Origin: Ectothiorhodospira mobilis | GTDB lineage: Bacteria > Pseudomonadota > Gammaproteobacteria > Ectothiorhodospirales > Ectothiorhodospiraceae | Length of the DNA stretch: 64,000 nt | Direction: 5' to 3' | NCBI RefSeq assembly: GCF_016584115.1 | Contig: NZ_NRSK01000002.1 | Location: forward strand, 62,001 to 126,000 | In this document: positions 37,449 to 45,553 of the stretch, piece by piece | How the letters are laid out: every line of letters starts with the position of its first letter | Numbering within the stretch: the first letter of the stretch is position 1 | Position numbers and translations under genes: made by a program | The notes under the pieces: generated by a model | What the model saw: only the letters and a program-made list of their open reading frames with translations | The model's database searches: none | What the model was told of the DNA's origin: nothing

Positions 37449-39620
37449 TCAACTGCCGGAGGTCCGGCGCACGGTGAAGACGTTGGACACCGCACCGATC
37501 TTGTCCATGACCGCGCTGAGCTGGTCGGTGCCGGTGATCTCCATGGTCAGATCCATGGTCACGGTGTTCTCCGCGGGATCGGTGCGGGTGGAGGCGGAGA
37601 GGACATTCACCCGCTCGTTGGCCAGCACCTGGGTGATGTCCCGCAACAGCCCCTGACGGTCGAAGGCCTCCAGGTGGATGCACACCGGGTAGGCGCGGCG
37701 GTCGTCGCCCCAGGAGACCTCCACCAGGCGGTGGCGCTTGTCCGCCGGCATGCGCAGGATGTTGACGCAGTCCCGGCGGTGGATGGTGACCCCCTTGCCC
37801 CGGGTGATGTAGCCGATCACCGGGTCCCCGGGCACGGGCCGGCAGCACCGGGCCATTTGCGTGAGCAGGTTGCCCACGCCGCGGATGCGGATCCCCTGCC
37901 CCCCCTCACGGTCATCCGACGGACCCTGACGGCCGTGGCGGCCCACCAGGGTCTCCTCCGCCGTGGGCTCGATGGGCACCTGCATGGCGGCGGCCAGCTG
38001 GGCGGGGGTGATGTCCCCGGCGCCGATGGCCACCAGCAATTCCTCCCGGCTGGGCTGGCGGAAGCGGCGCAGGAGTTCCTCCATGTCCGGCTGCTGCACC
38101 CCCATGCGCTGGGCCTCCCGTTCCAGCACGACGCGGCCTTCCGCCAGGTTCTTCTCCCGGTCCTGCTGGCGGAACCAGCTGCGGGCCTTGGTGCGGGCCC
38201 GGGAGGTGCGCAGGTAGCCCATGTTGGGGTTGATCCAGTCGCGGCTGGGACCGCCGGTGCGGCTGGTGAAGATCTCCACCCGCTCCCCGGAGCGCAGTTC
38301 GTAGGTCAGCGGCACGATGTGGCCGTTCACCTTGGCGCCGCGGCAATGATGCCCCACCTCGGTGTGCACGGCGTAGGCAAAATCCAGTGGCGTGGCCCCC
38401 TTGGGCAGGTCCATCACGTCCCCCCGGGGGGTGAGCACGAAGACCCGGTCCTGGAAGAGTTCCGAGCGGAAGCTGTCCAGCAGGTCCCGGTCACTCTCCT
38501 GGTTCTCCAGCAGCCGGCGCAGGGAGGCGATGGCCCGGGTCATGGCCTGATCCTCCGGCCCCCCTTCCTTGTAGCGCCAGTGGGCGGCCACCCCCAGTTC
38601 CGCGAAGCTGTCCATGTCGCGGGTGCGGATCTGCACCTCCACCACCTTGCCCTCGGGGCCGATCACCGCCGTGTGCAGGGACTGGTAGCCGTTGTCCTTG
38701 GGGTTGGCGATGTAATCGTCGAACTCCTTGGGGATATGCGGCCAGGCCCCATGCACCACCCCCAGCACGGCATAGCAGGCGGCCACCCGGTCCACGATCA
38801 CCCGCACCGCCCGCAGGTCGTAGAGATCATGGAATTCCAGGTTCTTGCGCTGCATCTTCTTCCAGATGCTGTAGATGTGCTTGGGCCGCCCCCGCACCTC
38901 CGCCGGGATCCCCTCCTGGTGCAGCATGGACTTCATGCGATCAATGAAGTCCACAATATAACGCTCTCTCTCGGTTCTGTTTTCCTCCAGAAGCGCGGCG
39001 ATGCGCCGGTACTCCTCCGGCTGGGTGATGCGCAGGGACAGATCCTCCATCTCCCACTTGAGCTGGGCCACACCCAGGCGGTTGGCCAGGGGGGCGAAGA
39101 TCTCCAGGGTCTCCTGGGCGATGGCCCGGGCCAGGTCATCGGGCTCGGCCGCCACCAGGCGCAGGTGCTGCAGACGGTAGGCCAGCTTGATGAGCACGGC
39201 GCGCACATCGTCCACCATGGCCAGCAGCATCCGCCGCAGGCGCTCCGCCTGCTCGGGGGTGCTCTGGACCTGGCTGGCGGAACGCTTGAAGTGGGTCAGC
39301 AGGTGCACATTGCGCACCAGGCAGGCCACGGCCTCGCCGTAGCGCTCGCGGATGACCCCATCCTCCAGGGTGCCCTCCATGTGGGCATCCAGCAGCATGG
39401 CCGCGATCAGGGTATCCACGTCCGCCCCCAGTACCCGCAGATTCTCTGCCACGTCCAGGCAATGGGGCTGCGTGGGCTCGCGGCGGCAGGGCTGCAGAGC
39501 CAGGGTCAGGGCCTCCTCCAGGCGCGGATCCTGCGCTGCTTCCGCCGGTGCGAAACGTTCCAGCAGGGCCTCCAGGGGCTGTTCCCCCAGGGGGGTCTTG
39601 TCGTATTGCGTATGCCGCAT
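37449..39620 (-). CDS. relA: GTP pyrophosphokinase RelA
   Basis: 723 residues from MRHTQYDKTPLGEQ at 39620. The N-terminal HD-like domain lacks the histidine-aspartate pair (LLDAHMEG), so hydrolysis is lost. The synthetase domain has the EFDDYIANPKDNGYQSLHTA motif, whose ExDD is typical of monofunctional RelA. TGS (about 395-455), zinc-finger/helical (MARCCRPVPGD) and C-terminal ACT domains follow. It makes (p)ppGpp on ribosomes stalled with uncharged tRNA. No good ribosome-binding site precedes the start. It lies downstream of ybbP in the same direction. Confidence 0.96.
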   Translation of the reverse strand: MRHTQYDKTPLGEQPLEALLERFAPAEAAQDPRLEEALTLALQPCRREPTQPHCLDVAENLRVLGADVDTLIAAMLLDAHMEGTLEDGVIRERYGEAVACLVRNVHLLTHFKRSASQVQSTPEQAERLRRMLLAMVDDVRAVLIKLAYRLQHLRLVAAEPDDLARAIAQETLEIFAPLANRLGVAQLKWEMEDLSLRITQPEEYRRIAALLEENRTERERYIVDFIDRMKSMLHQEGIPAEVRGRPKHIYSIWKKMQRKNLEFHDLYDLRAVRVIVDRVAACYAVLGVVHGAWPHIPKEFDDYIANPKDNGYQSLHTAVIGPEGKVVEVQIRTRDMDSFAELGVAAHWRYKEGGPEDQAMTRAIASLRRLLENQESDRDLLDSFRSELFQDRVFVLTPRGDVMDLPKGATPLDFAYAVHTEVGHHCRGAKVNGHIVPLTYELRSGERVEIFTSRTGGPSRDWINPNMGYLRTSRARTKARSWFRQQDREKNLAEGRVVLEREAQRMGVQQPDMEELLRRFRQPSREELLVAIGAGDITPAQLAAAMQVPIEPTAEETLVGRHGRQGPSDDREGGQGIRIRGVGNLLTQMARCCRPVPGDPVIGYITRGKGVTIHRRDCVNILRMPADKRHRLVEVSWGDDRRAYPVCIHLEAFDRQGLLRDITQVLANERVNVLSASTRTDPAENTVTMDLTMEITGTDQLSAVMDKIGAVSNVFTVRRTSGS

Positions 39621-39678
39621 GGGCGCAGAGTATATCCGTCCGTCAAGGAATGGGCGATGCGCTGCAAAGGCAACCGGA

Positions 39679-42171
39679 TCAGGAGACCCCCCGCAGGGTC
39701 CACAGCGGAGGCTGACGCAACACGGGGCGCACCCCCAGCCAACCGGCCAGGCCCACCCCCAGGGCCCCGCCGCCGGTGCCCAGGATCCATACCAGGGGAT
39801 CCGGGCCATAGGGGAGATCGAAGACCCGGCTGGCCAGCAGGGCGCCGCCGGCACTGGCCCCGGCGGCGGCCAGCAGCCCCGCCAACGCCCCCAGCACCAC
39901 GAATTCCGCCAGCAGTCCCGCGCGGATCTGTCCCCGGGTGGCCCCCAGGGTGCGCAGCACCGCCGTCTCCCGCCGGCGCAGGTCCCGGGTGGACTGGATG
40001 GCCGCCAGCAGCACCATCACACCGGCCGCCAGGGTGAACAAAAAGACATATTCCACCGCCAGGGTGGCCCGGTCCACGATCCTTCGGATGCGCTCCAGCA
40101 GGGCCCCCACGTCCAGTACCGTGGCGCTGGGGAAACGGCGCGCCAGATCGCTGAGCAGGGTCTCCCCCTCCTCTCCCAGGTAAAAGCTGGCGACGAAGCT
40201 GGGGGTGTGTTCCTGCAGCAGCCCCGGGGAGGCCAGGACGAAGAAATTGACGTTGAAGGAATCCCAGTCCACCTGGCGCAGGCTGGTGACCGGGGCCGAG
40301 ACCCGCTCCCCCTCCACCCGGAAGGTGAGGCGATCCCCCAGGGTGATCCCCAGGGTGCGGGCCAGATCCGCCTCCACGGAGAAACCGGGCGGGGTCCCGT
40401 CCGCCCCCCACCATTGTCCCGCCACGATGCGGTTATCCGCCTGCAGTGTGCCGGTATGGGACAGGTTGAACTCCCGCGTGGCCAGGCGGCGGGCCCGCCC
40501 CGGGGCAAAGTCCTCGGCACGGACCGCCTCCCCGGCAATGGCCACCAGCCGGGCGCGGATCAGGGGATGGAAGTCCGGGGCGGGCCGGCCCTGCTCCCGG
40601 AACCGGTCCTGGATGGGGGCCACCTCGTCGGGCTGCACGTTGATGAGGAAATGATCCGGCGCCGTATCCGGCAACTGCCCCTCCCAGGTGGACAGCAGGT
40701 CCACGCGCACCACCGCCAGCAGCAGCAGGGCCATGATCCCCACCCCGAAGGCGGCCAGTTGCAGGGCGCTCACCCCACCCCGGCGGGCCAGATTGGCCAG
40801 GCCGAAACGCAGGGCCACCCCGCCGCCGGTGCGCAGCCGGCCCAGTACCCGCACCAGGCCCCAGGCCACCGTCAGCAGGACCCCCAGCAGGCCCAGGGTG
40901 CCCGCCAGCACCCAGCCCGCCAGTACCGGGTCCCCCGCCTGCCAGAACACCAGTGCGGCAAAGGCGATCAGGGCCAGCCCCGCCACCAGCCAGGCAGAAG
41001 GGGCCGGGGGCGCCAGATCCCGGCGCAGGACCCGCAGGGGCGGCACGCCCCCCAGGGTCAGCAGCGGCGGCAGGGCGAATCCCAGGGCGGTGATGGCGGC
41101 CACCCCCAGCCCCGGCAGCAGCGGCCGCAAGGACGGCGCTGGTAGGGCCGTGCCGAACCAGTCCGCCACCAGGGCCGCCAGACCCGCCTGGGCCAGTCCC
41201 CCCAGAAGGATCCCGGCGGCCCCGGCCAGGAGCACGATCCACAGCATGCGCAGGGCGAACACCGCCGTCACCCGCCGCCGCGAGGCCCCGAGACAGCGCA
41301 TCACGGCCACGGCATCGGCCTGGCGGGCGCTGTCGTGGCGGGCGGCCACGGCCACCGCCGCCCCGGCCAGCAGCACGGCCATCAAGGCCGCCAGGCCCAG
41401 GAAACGGCGGCTGCGGTCGATGGCCCGGCGCAGTTCCGGGCGGGCATCGTCCACCCCCCGGATCTGCGTACCCTCCCCCACCCGGGTCTCCGCCCAGGTG
41501 CGGAAGGCCTGGATCGCCTCCGCCGGACCGGCCAGCAGCAGTCGGTGGTCCACGCGGCTGCCGGGCACGATCAGCCCCGTGCGCGCCAGATCGGCGTGGT
41601 TGAACAGGAGCCGGGGCGCCATCTGGAAGAGCTCTCCGCCCCGCCCCGGCTCGTCGCTGATCACCCGGGTGAGGGTCAGGGTGGCCTCCCCCACCTCCAG
41701 CCCCACCCCCAGGTCCACACCAAGACGCTGCAACAGCGGGGCCTGGACCCAGGCCTCACCGGGCGCCGGGACCCCCCGGGCCGGCCGGTCCCCGGCAAAG
41801 GGTGCATCCGCCACCCGGGCCGTACCGCGCAGGGGCCAGCCTGCCTCCACCGCCTTGAGCTCCGCCAGCTGGGTGCGCTCGCCGTGGAAGAGCACGCTGC
41901 GGAACTCGGCCGTGCGCACCGTCTCCAGCCCCATACGGTGGGCCCGTTGCGACAGGTTCTCCGGCGGCGGCTGCCGCGCGCTGATCACCAGATCGGCGCC
42001 CTGCAGGACCGCGGCCTGGCGGTCCACCGCCCCCTGGACCCGGTCGGTGAACAGCCCCACCGAGGTCACCGCCCCCACGGCCACCACCAGGGCGAGCACC
42101 AGGATGCCCGGGGCCCCGGAACGCCATTCCCGCCCCAGGGCCTGCAGCGATTCCCGCAGGATCCCGCTCAT
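39679..42171 (-). CDS. ybbP: ABC transporter permease of the FtsX/YbbP family
   Basis: 830 residues with about ten membrane helices arranged as two FtsX cores around large periplasmic regions. The N-terminal GAPGILVLALVVAVGAVTSV helix, the RHDSARQADAVAVMRCLGAS cytoplasmic motif and a second RRRETAVLRTLGATRGQ motif near residue 720 are typical of YbbP. Its start overlaps the ybbA stop (ATGA). The YbbAP-TesA neighbourhood suggests membrane-substrate extraction, with acyl products handled by the thioesterase; this is inference from conserved neighbourhood. Confidence 0.9.
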   Translation of the reverse strand: MSGILRESLQALGREWRSGAPGILVLALVVAVGAVTSVGLFTDRVQGAVDRQAAVLQGADLVISARQPPPENLSQRAHRMGLETVRTAEFRSVLFHGERTQLAELKAVEAGWPLRGTARVADAPFAGDRPARGVPAPGEAWVQAPLLQRLGVDLGVGLEVGEATLTLTRVISDEPGRGGELFQMAPRLLFNHADLARTGLIVPGSRVDHRLLLAGPAEAIQAFRTWAETRVGEGTQIRGVDDARPELRRAIDRSRRFLGLAALMAVLLAGAAVAVAARHDSARQADAVAVMRCLGASRRRVTAVFALRMLWIVLLAGAAGILLGGLAQAGLAALVADWFGTALPAPSLRPLLPGLGVAAITALGFALPPLLTLGGVPPLRVLRRDLAPPAPSAWLVAGLALIAFAALVFWQAGDPVLAGWVLAGTLGLLGVLLTVAWGLVRVLGRLRTGGGVALRFGLANLARRGGVSALQLAAFGVGIMALLLLAVVRVDLLSTWEGQLPDTAPDHFLINVQPDEVAPIQDRFREQGRPAPDFHPLIRARLVAIAGEAVRAEDFAPGRARRLATREFNLSHTGTLQADNRIVAGQWWGADGTPPGFSVEADLARTLGITLGDRLTFRVEGERVSAPVTSLRQVDWDSFNVNFFVLASPGLLQEHTPSFVASFYLGEEGETLLSDLARRFPSATVLDVGALLERIRRIVDRATLAVEYVFLFTLAAGVMVLLAAIQSTRDLRRRETAVLRTLGATRGQIRAGLLAEFVVLGALAGLLAAAGASAGGALLASRVFDLPYGPDPLVWILGTGGGALGVGLAGWLGVRPVLRQPPLWTLRGVS

Positions 42172-42857
42172 GCCGCCACCAGCACGCCGTCATCCAGGCG
42201 GTAGCTGCGTTCGCAACGGGCCGCCAGATCCGGGTCGTGGGTCACCATCACCAGGGCCGTGCCACCGGCCGCGCGCAGATCGAAGAGCAGATCCACCACC
42301 CGTTCCCCGGTATGGCGGTCCAGGTTGCCGGTGGGTTCATCCGCGAACAGCACCCGGGGCCCCGGGGCGAAGGCGCGGGCGATGGCCACCCGCTGCTGCT
42401 CGCCGCCGGAGAGCTGATGGGGATAGTGCCCCAGGCGATGGGCCAGACCCACCCGTTCCAGGGCCTGCTGCGCCACGCTGCGGGCACCGGCACCCCGTCC
42501 CGCCAGTTCCAGGGGCAGCATGACGTTCTCCAGGGCCGTGAGGGCGGGCAGCAACTGGAAGGACTGGAACACGAAGCCCACGCGCCCGGCCCGCAGGGCC
42601 GCGCGCCCGTCCTCGTCCAGGCCGGAGAGGGCCGCACCCAACAGATGCACCTCCCCCTGGGAGGGGGCATCCAGACCCGCCAGCAGGCCCAGCAGGGTGG
42701 ACTTGCCGGAACCGGAGGTGCCCAGGATGGCCACCGCCTCGGCGGCGGCCACTTCCAGGTCCACACCCGCTAGAATGGACACGGGTCCCTCGGGGCCCGG
42801 GATCCACCGGGCGAGACCCCTCGCCTGCACCACGGGACTGGAAGACTCGGATACCAT
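42168..42857 (-). CDS. ybbA: ABC transporter ATP-binding protein YbbA
   Basis: 229-residue ATPase of the MacB/LolD-type family: Walker [26 protein letters not shown], Walker [13 protein letters not shown], and MVTHDPDLA. The start ATG (42857-42855) overlaps the ATG of the divergent tesA (42856-42858) within one CATG. GGAG eleven bases upstream supports it, and this Shine-Dalgarno lies inside tesA. The same divergent pair is found in E. coli. It works with the downstream YbbP. Confidence 0.93.
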   Translation of the reverse strand: MVSESSSPVVQARGLARWIPGPEGPVSILAGVDLEVAAAEAVAILGTSGSGKSTLLGLLAGLDAPSQGEVHLLGAALSGLDEDGRAALRAGRVGFVFQSFQLLPALTALENVMLPLELAGRGAGARSVAQQALERVGLAHRLGHYPHQLSGGEQQRVAIARAFAPGPRVLFADEPTGNLDRHTGERVVDLLFDLRAAGGTALVMVTHDPDLAARCERSYRLDDGVLVAA

Positions 42858-43539
42858 GCGTTCACGACTCCTGATGCTGTTGATCATGGTCTGCCTGGGC
42901 CTGGCCGCCGCCCCGGGCACGGCGGCGGAGCGCCCCACCCTGCTGGTGCTGGGGGACAGTCTCAGCGCCGCCCACGGCATCCCCCTGGAGGCCGGCTGGG
43001 TGGCCCTGCTGGCGGATCGCCTGGAACGGCGCGATCCACCGTGGAAGGTGGTCAACGCCAGCGTCGGCGGCGAGACCACCCGCGGCGGCAGGAGCCGCCT
43101 GCCCGCACTGCTGCAGCGCCATGCCCCCGAGGTGGTGATCCTTGCCCTGGGGGGCAATGACGGCCTGCGGGGCATCGCCCCGGACGAGGCCCGGGACAAC
43201 CTGTCGGCCCTGGTGCGCACCGCCCGGGAGGCCGGTGCCCGGGTCCTGCTGGTGGGGATCCGCGTGCCGCCCAACTTGGGCCCGCGCTACGCCGAGAGGT
43301 TCCATGGCATCTACCACCAGCTGGCCGAATCCCTGGACGTGCCCCTGGTGCCCTTCCTGCTGGAGGGGGTGGCCCTGGAGGCGGACATGATGCAGCCGGA
43401 CGGGATCCATCCCACGGCCCGGGCCCAGCCGGTGATGCTGGATCACGTCTGGCCCATGCTGGAGCCGCTTCTGGAGACGACGGACGCGTCGCCTGCAGGG
43501 GGAGGGTCACAACCCCAACCCAGATCCGCCAACCGCTGA
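42856..43539 (+). CDS. tesA: multifunctional acyl-CoA thioesterase I / lysophospholipase TesA
   Basis: 227 residues. The signal peptide MRSRLLMLLIMVCLGLAAAP (residues 1-20) directs it to the periplasm. It is a GDSL hydrolase with the nucleophile in LVLGDSLSAAHGI, the GND-type motif in ALGGNDGLRG and catalytic DGIHPTA near residue 185. It cleaves acyl-CoAs, lysophospholipids and esters. The start lies within the CATG shared with ybbA, and GGAAG is ten bases upstream inside ybbA. The last 97 bases overlap the 3' end of the convergent HAD gene. Confidence 0.95.
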   Translation: MRSRLLMLLIMVCLGLAAAPGTAAERPTLLVLGDSLSAAHGIPLEAGWVALLADRLERRDPPWKVVNASVGGETTRGGRSRLPALLQRHAPEVVILALGGNDGLRGIAPDEARDNLSALVRTAREAGARVLLVGIRVPPNLGPRYAERFHGIYHQLAESLDVPLVPFLLEGVALEADMMQPDGIHPTARAQPVMLDHVWPMLEPLLETTDASPAGGGSQPQPRSANR

Positions 43540-44201
43540 GGCAGTTCCCCCACCCCCCGCACCATGAGATCGGGATAGGGCCCACCAGGCCAGGGGGCAA
43601 GATGGGTGTTCACCCAGGCGGTGCGCATCCCCACCCGCGCCGCACCGCGCATGTCCCGTTCCGGATCGTCCCCCACGTGCAGGGCCTCGCCGGCGGCCAC
43701 CCCCGCCTCATCCAGGGCGGCGGTGAAGATCTCCGCCGCGGGCTTGGCCGCCCCGGTGCGGGACGCGGTGACGATGAAGTCGAAAAAGCCGCCGATACCG
43801 ATGCGGTGTACATCGGCGTTGCCGTTGGTGATGGCCCCCACACGGAAGTGCCGTGAGAGGTGTTCCAGGGTCTCCATCACTGCATCGAAGAGCTCCACCT
43901 GGTTGCGGCCCTCCCAGAACACCTGGAAACCGGGTTCCACCAGGGTGTCGTCATAGTCGAACTGGCGCGCCAGTTCCTGCAGCCACTCCTTGCGCAGCAC
44001 GGTCAGGTCGGGATAGCGGTGGGCCCGTGGGGAGAACCAGTCCTGGCGGTGGCGGATCAAGGCCTCTGCATCCAGACGGCGGGTGATGCGCGGATAGTGG
44101 GCGGCCAGCCAGGCATGGAAGGCATGCTCCGCCCGCCGGATCACGGGGGCGCATGCCCAGAGGGTGTCATCCAGGTCGAAGGTGATGCAGCGCAGTTCCA
44201 T
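43443..44201 (-). CDS. HAD superfamily hydrolase (YigB-like)
   Basis: 252 residues from the ATG at 44201; an in-frame ATG at 44213 is possible. HAD motif I is DLDDTLW, motif II ITNGN, motif III has the lysine of GAAKP, and motif IV is HVGDDPERDMRGA, so the catalytic set is complete. The helical cap between motifs I and II is of the C1 type. It resembles YigB, a phosphatase of flavin biosynthesis intermediates in E. coli. The C-terminal 30 residues are encoded antisense to the end of tesA and look non-conserved. Confidence 0.88.
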   Translation of the reverse strand: MELRCITFDLDDTLWACAPVIRRAEHAFHAWLAAHYPRITRRLDAEALIRHRQDWFSPRAHRYPDLTVLRKEWLQELARQFDYDDTLVEPGFQVFWEGRNQVELFDAVMETLEHLSRHFRVGAITNGNADVHRIGIGGFFDFIVTASRTGAAKPAAEIFTAALDEAGVAAGEALHVGDDPERDMRGAARVGMRTAWVNTHLAPWPGGPYPDLMVRGVGELPQRLADLGWGCDPPPAGDASVVSRSGSSMGQT

Positions 44202-44328
44202 GGCTGCAAGCATACCCGAATCCGCCGCTCGGGTAAGCCATTGGGGTCGGAGGCCCTCATGGCCGGGCCAGGGTGAGATGCTACACTCCCTGCGGACATT
44301 CAACGAAGGAACATCGGAGGTATCCCGC

Positions 44329-44781
44329 ATGAAAATCGCAACCCAGGCCGTGCTCACCGGCACCCTGCTGGCCCTGACCGCCGGCGCCGTGCAGGCGGTG
44401 GAGCCCGAGGACGCCATCGAATACCGTCAGGCGGTGTTCGAGGTCTTCAAGTGGAACATGGGGCCCCTGGGGGCCATGGCCCAGGGCAAGATGCCCTTCG
44501 ACCGGGAACAGGCGGCCCTGCACGCCCAACAGCTGAACCGGGTGGCGGACATGCCCTGGCAGGGGTTTGTCGAAGGCTCGGACAGCGGCAACAGCGAGGC
44601 CCTGGCGGAGGTGTGGACGGACCGCCAGGGGTTCGATGAAAAGGCCTCCGACTTTGAGCAGGCCGCCGCCACCCTGGCGGAACTGGTGCAAAGCGAGGCC
44701 CCCGAAGGGGACATCCGCCGCCAGATCGGGGCCGTGGGCCAGAGCTGTAAGGCCTGTCACGACCACTACCGGGAGGACTGA
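44329..44781 (+). CDS. periplasmic cytochrome c'
   Basis: 150 residues including a signal peptide of about 22 residues (MKIATQAVLTGTLLALTAGA...). GGAGG seven bases before the ATG at 44329. The mature protein is a four-helix bundle of the cytochrome c' type: EDAIEYRQAVFEVFKWNMGPLGAM-like helix 1 and a C-terminal single haem site SCKACHDHYRED (CxxCH). Cytochromes c' bind NO and CO and protect against nitrosative stress. It converges with a b-type cytochrome gene, with two hairpins between. Confidence 0.94.
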   Translation: MKIATQAVLTGTLLALTAGAVQAVEPEDAIEYRQAVFEVFKWNMGPLGAMAQGKMPFDREQAALHAQQLNRVADMPWQGFVEGSDSGNSEALAEVWTDRQGFDEKASDFEQAAATLAELVQSEAPEGDIRRQIGAVGQSCKACHDHYRED

Positions 44782-44790
44782 CCCTCTCGC

Positions 44791-44811
44791 GGCCGCCCCG
44801 GCGGGGCGGCC
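44791..44811. terminator. hairpin 1 between cytochrome c' and cytochrome b genes
   Basis: Perfect 9-bp stem GGCCGCCCC/GGGGCGGCC with a three-base loop GGC, ten bases past the cytochrome c' stop. No T-tract. Confidence 0.55.
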
Positions 44812-44814
44812 GTA

Positions 44815-44836
44815 CCTGGCCCCTCACGGGGCCAGG
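44815..44836. terminator. hairpin 2 overlapping the cytochrome b stop
   Basis: Perfect 9-bp stem CCTGGCCCC/GGGGCCAGG with loop TCAC. The minus-strand stop codon of the cytochrome b gene lies in the loop. Together with hairpin 1 it gives each convergent gene a structured 3' end. Confidence 0.5.
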
Positions 44837-45522
44837 CTGATCCCTCCCCAGACCAGCGCGGCACAGAGGGCGAGCAGGACCAGGGCCCGCCCCATCCCCA
44901 CGAAATGCACCTCCTCCACACCGCGATCCGCGGGCATGGGTTTGCGCCCGGTGATCATGGGCCGCACCAGGTCGTCCCCCTTGAGTACCCTGTGCAGCAC
45001 CACGGCCACCACGTGCACCGTCACCACCGCCAGGATCAGATTGAAATTGGCGTGGTGGATCCCGGTGAGCCAGGCCCGGGTGTCCCCGGAGACCAGGGTC
45101 GCCAGGGGCCCCTGGGTGAAGATCTCGTCATCGGCGAAAAGCCCCGTCACCGCCTGCACCAGGAGCAGGCCCAGCATGAGCAGCACCGACCAGCCCCCCA
45201 GGGGGTTGTGACCAAAGCTGCGATGCATGCGGCCCCGGGCCAGGTCCCCCACATAACGGGCCACCGTCCCGGGCCCCGTGACAAAGGCCGGGAAACGGGC
45301 GCTGCGGCTGCCGAAAAAACCCCAGGCGATGCGAAACAGCACCAGGGTGAGCAGGGCATAGCCCAGCTGCATGTGCCAGCCCAGGGTGGTGAGGTCCTGC
45401 CCCGTGTACCACAGGGCCGCCAGCAGCACCGGCAGCGCCCAGTGGAACAGGCGCGTGGGGGCGTCCCACAGCCTGAGGGGATGCAACGGGATCGCCTCCT
45501 GCGTCTGTCTCTTCTCCGTCAT
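44824..45522 (-). CDS. b-type cytochrome (cytochrome b561/Ni-Fe hydrogenase cytochrome b family)
   Basis: 232 residues with four core membrane helices plus a C-terminal helix. Candidate haem histidines are in TRLFHWALP, LGWHMQLGY, GIHHANFN and VTVHVVAVVLH. AGGAG precedes the ATG at 45522. Genes of this family often neighbour cytochrome c' or small c-type cytochromes and may pass electrons from quinol to them; the convergent cytochrome c' suggests such a pair, but this is inference. It is not co-transcribed with the neighbouring ABC operon (32-base gap, same strand, so read-through is possible). Confidence 0.87.
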   Translation of the reverse strand: MTEKRQTQEAIPLHPLRLWDAPTRLFHWALPVLLAALWYTGQDLTTLGWHMQLGYALLTLVLFRIAWGFFGSRSARFPAFVTGPGTVARYVGDLARGRMHRSFGHNPLGGWSVLLMLGLLLVQAVTGLFADDEIFTQGPLATLVSGDTRAWLTGIHHANFNLILAVVTVHVVAVVLHRVLKGDDLVRPMITGRKPMPADRGVEEVHFVGMGRALVLLALCAALVWGGISLAP

Positions 45523-45553
45523 CGCCGGTCTCCTTCACGTGCGGGATGGGGGT

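Noticed and set aside
39615-39650. TATACT hexamer immediately upstream of relA as a leaderless promoter
   Set aside because: The hexamer is only eight bases from the ATG and no acceptable -35 lies at 16-18 bases, so the evidence is too weak.
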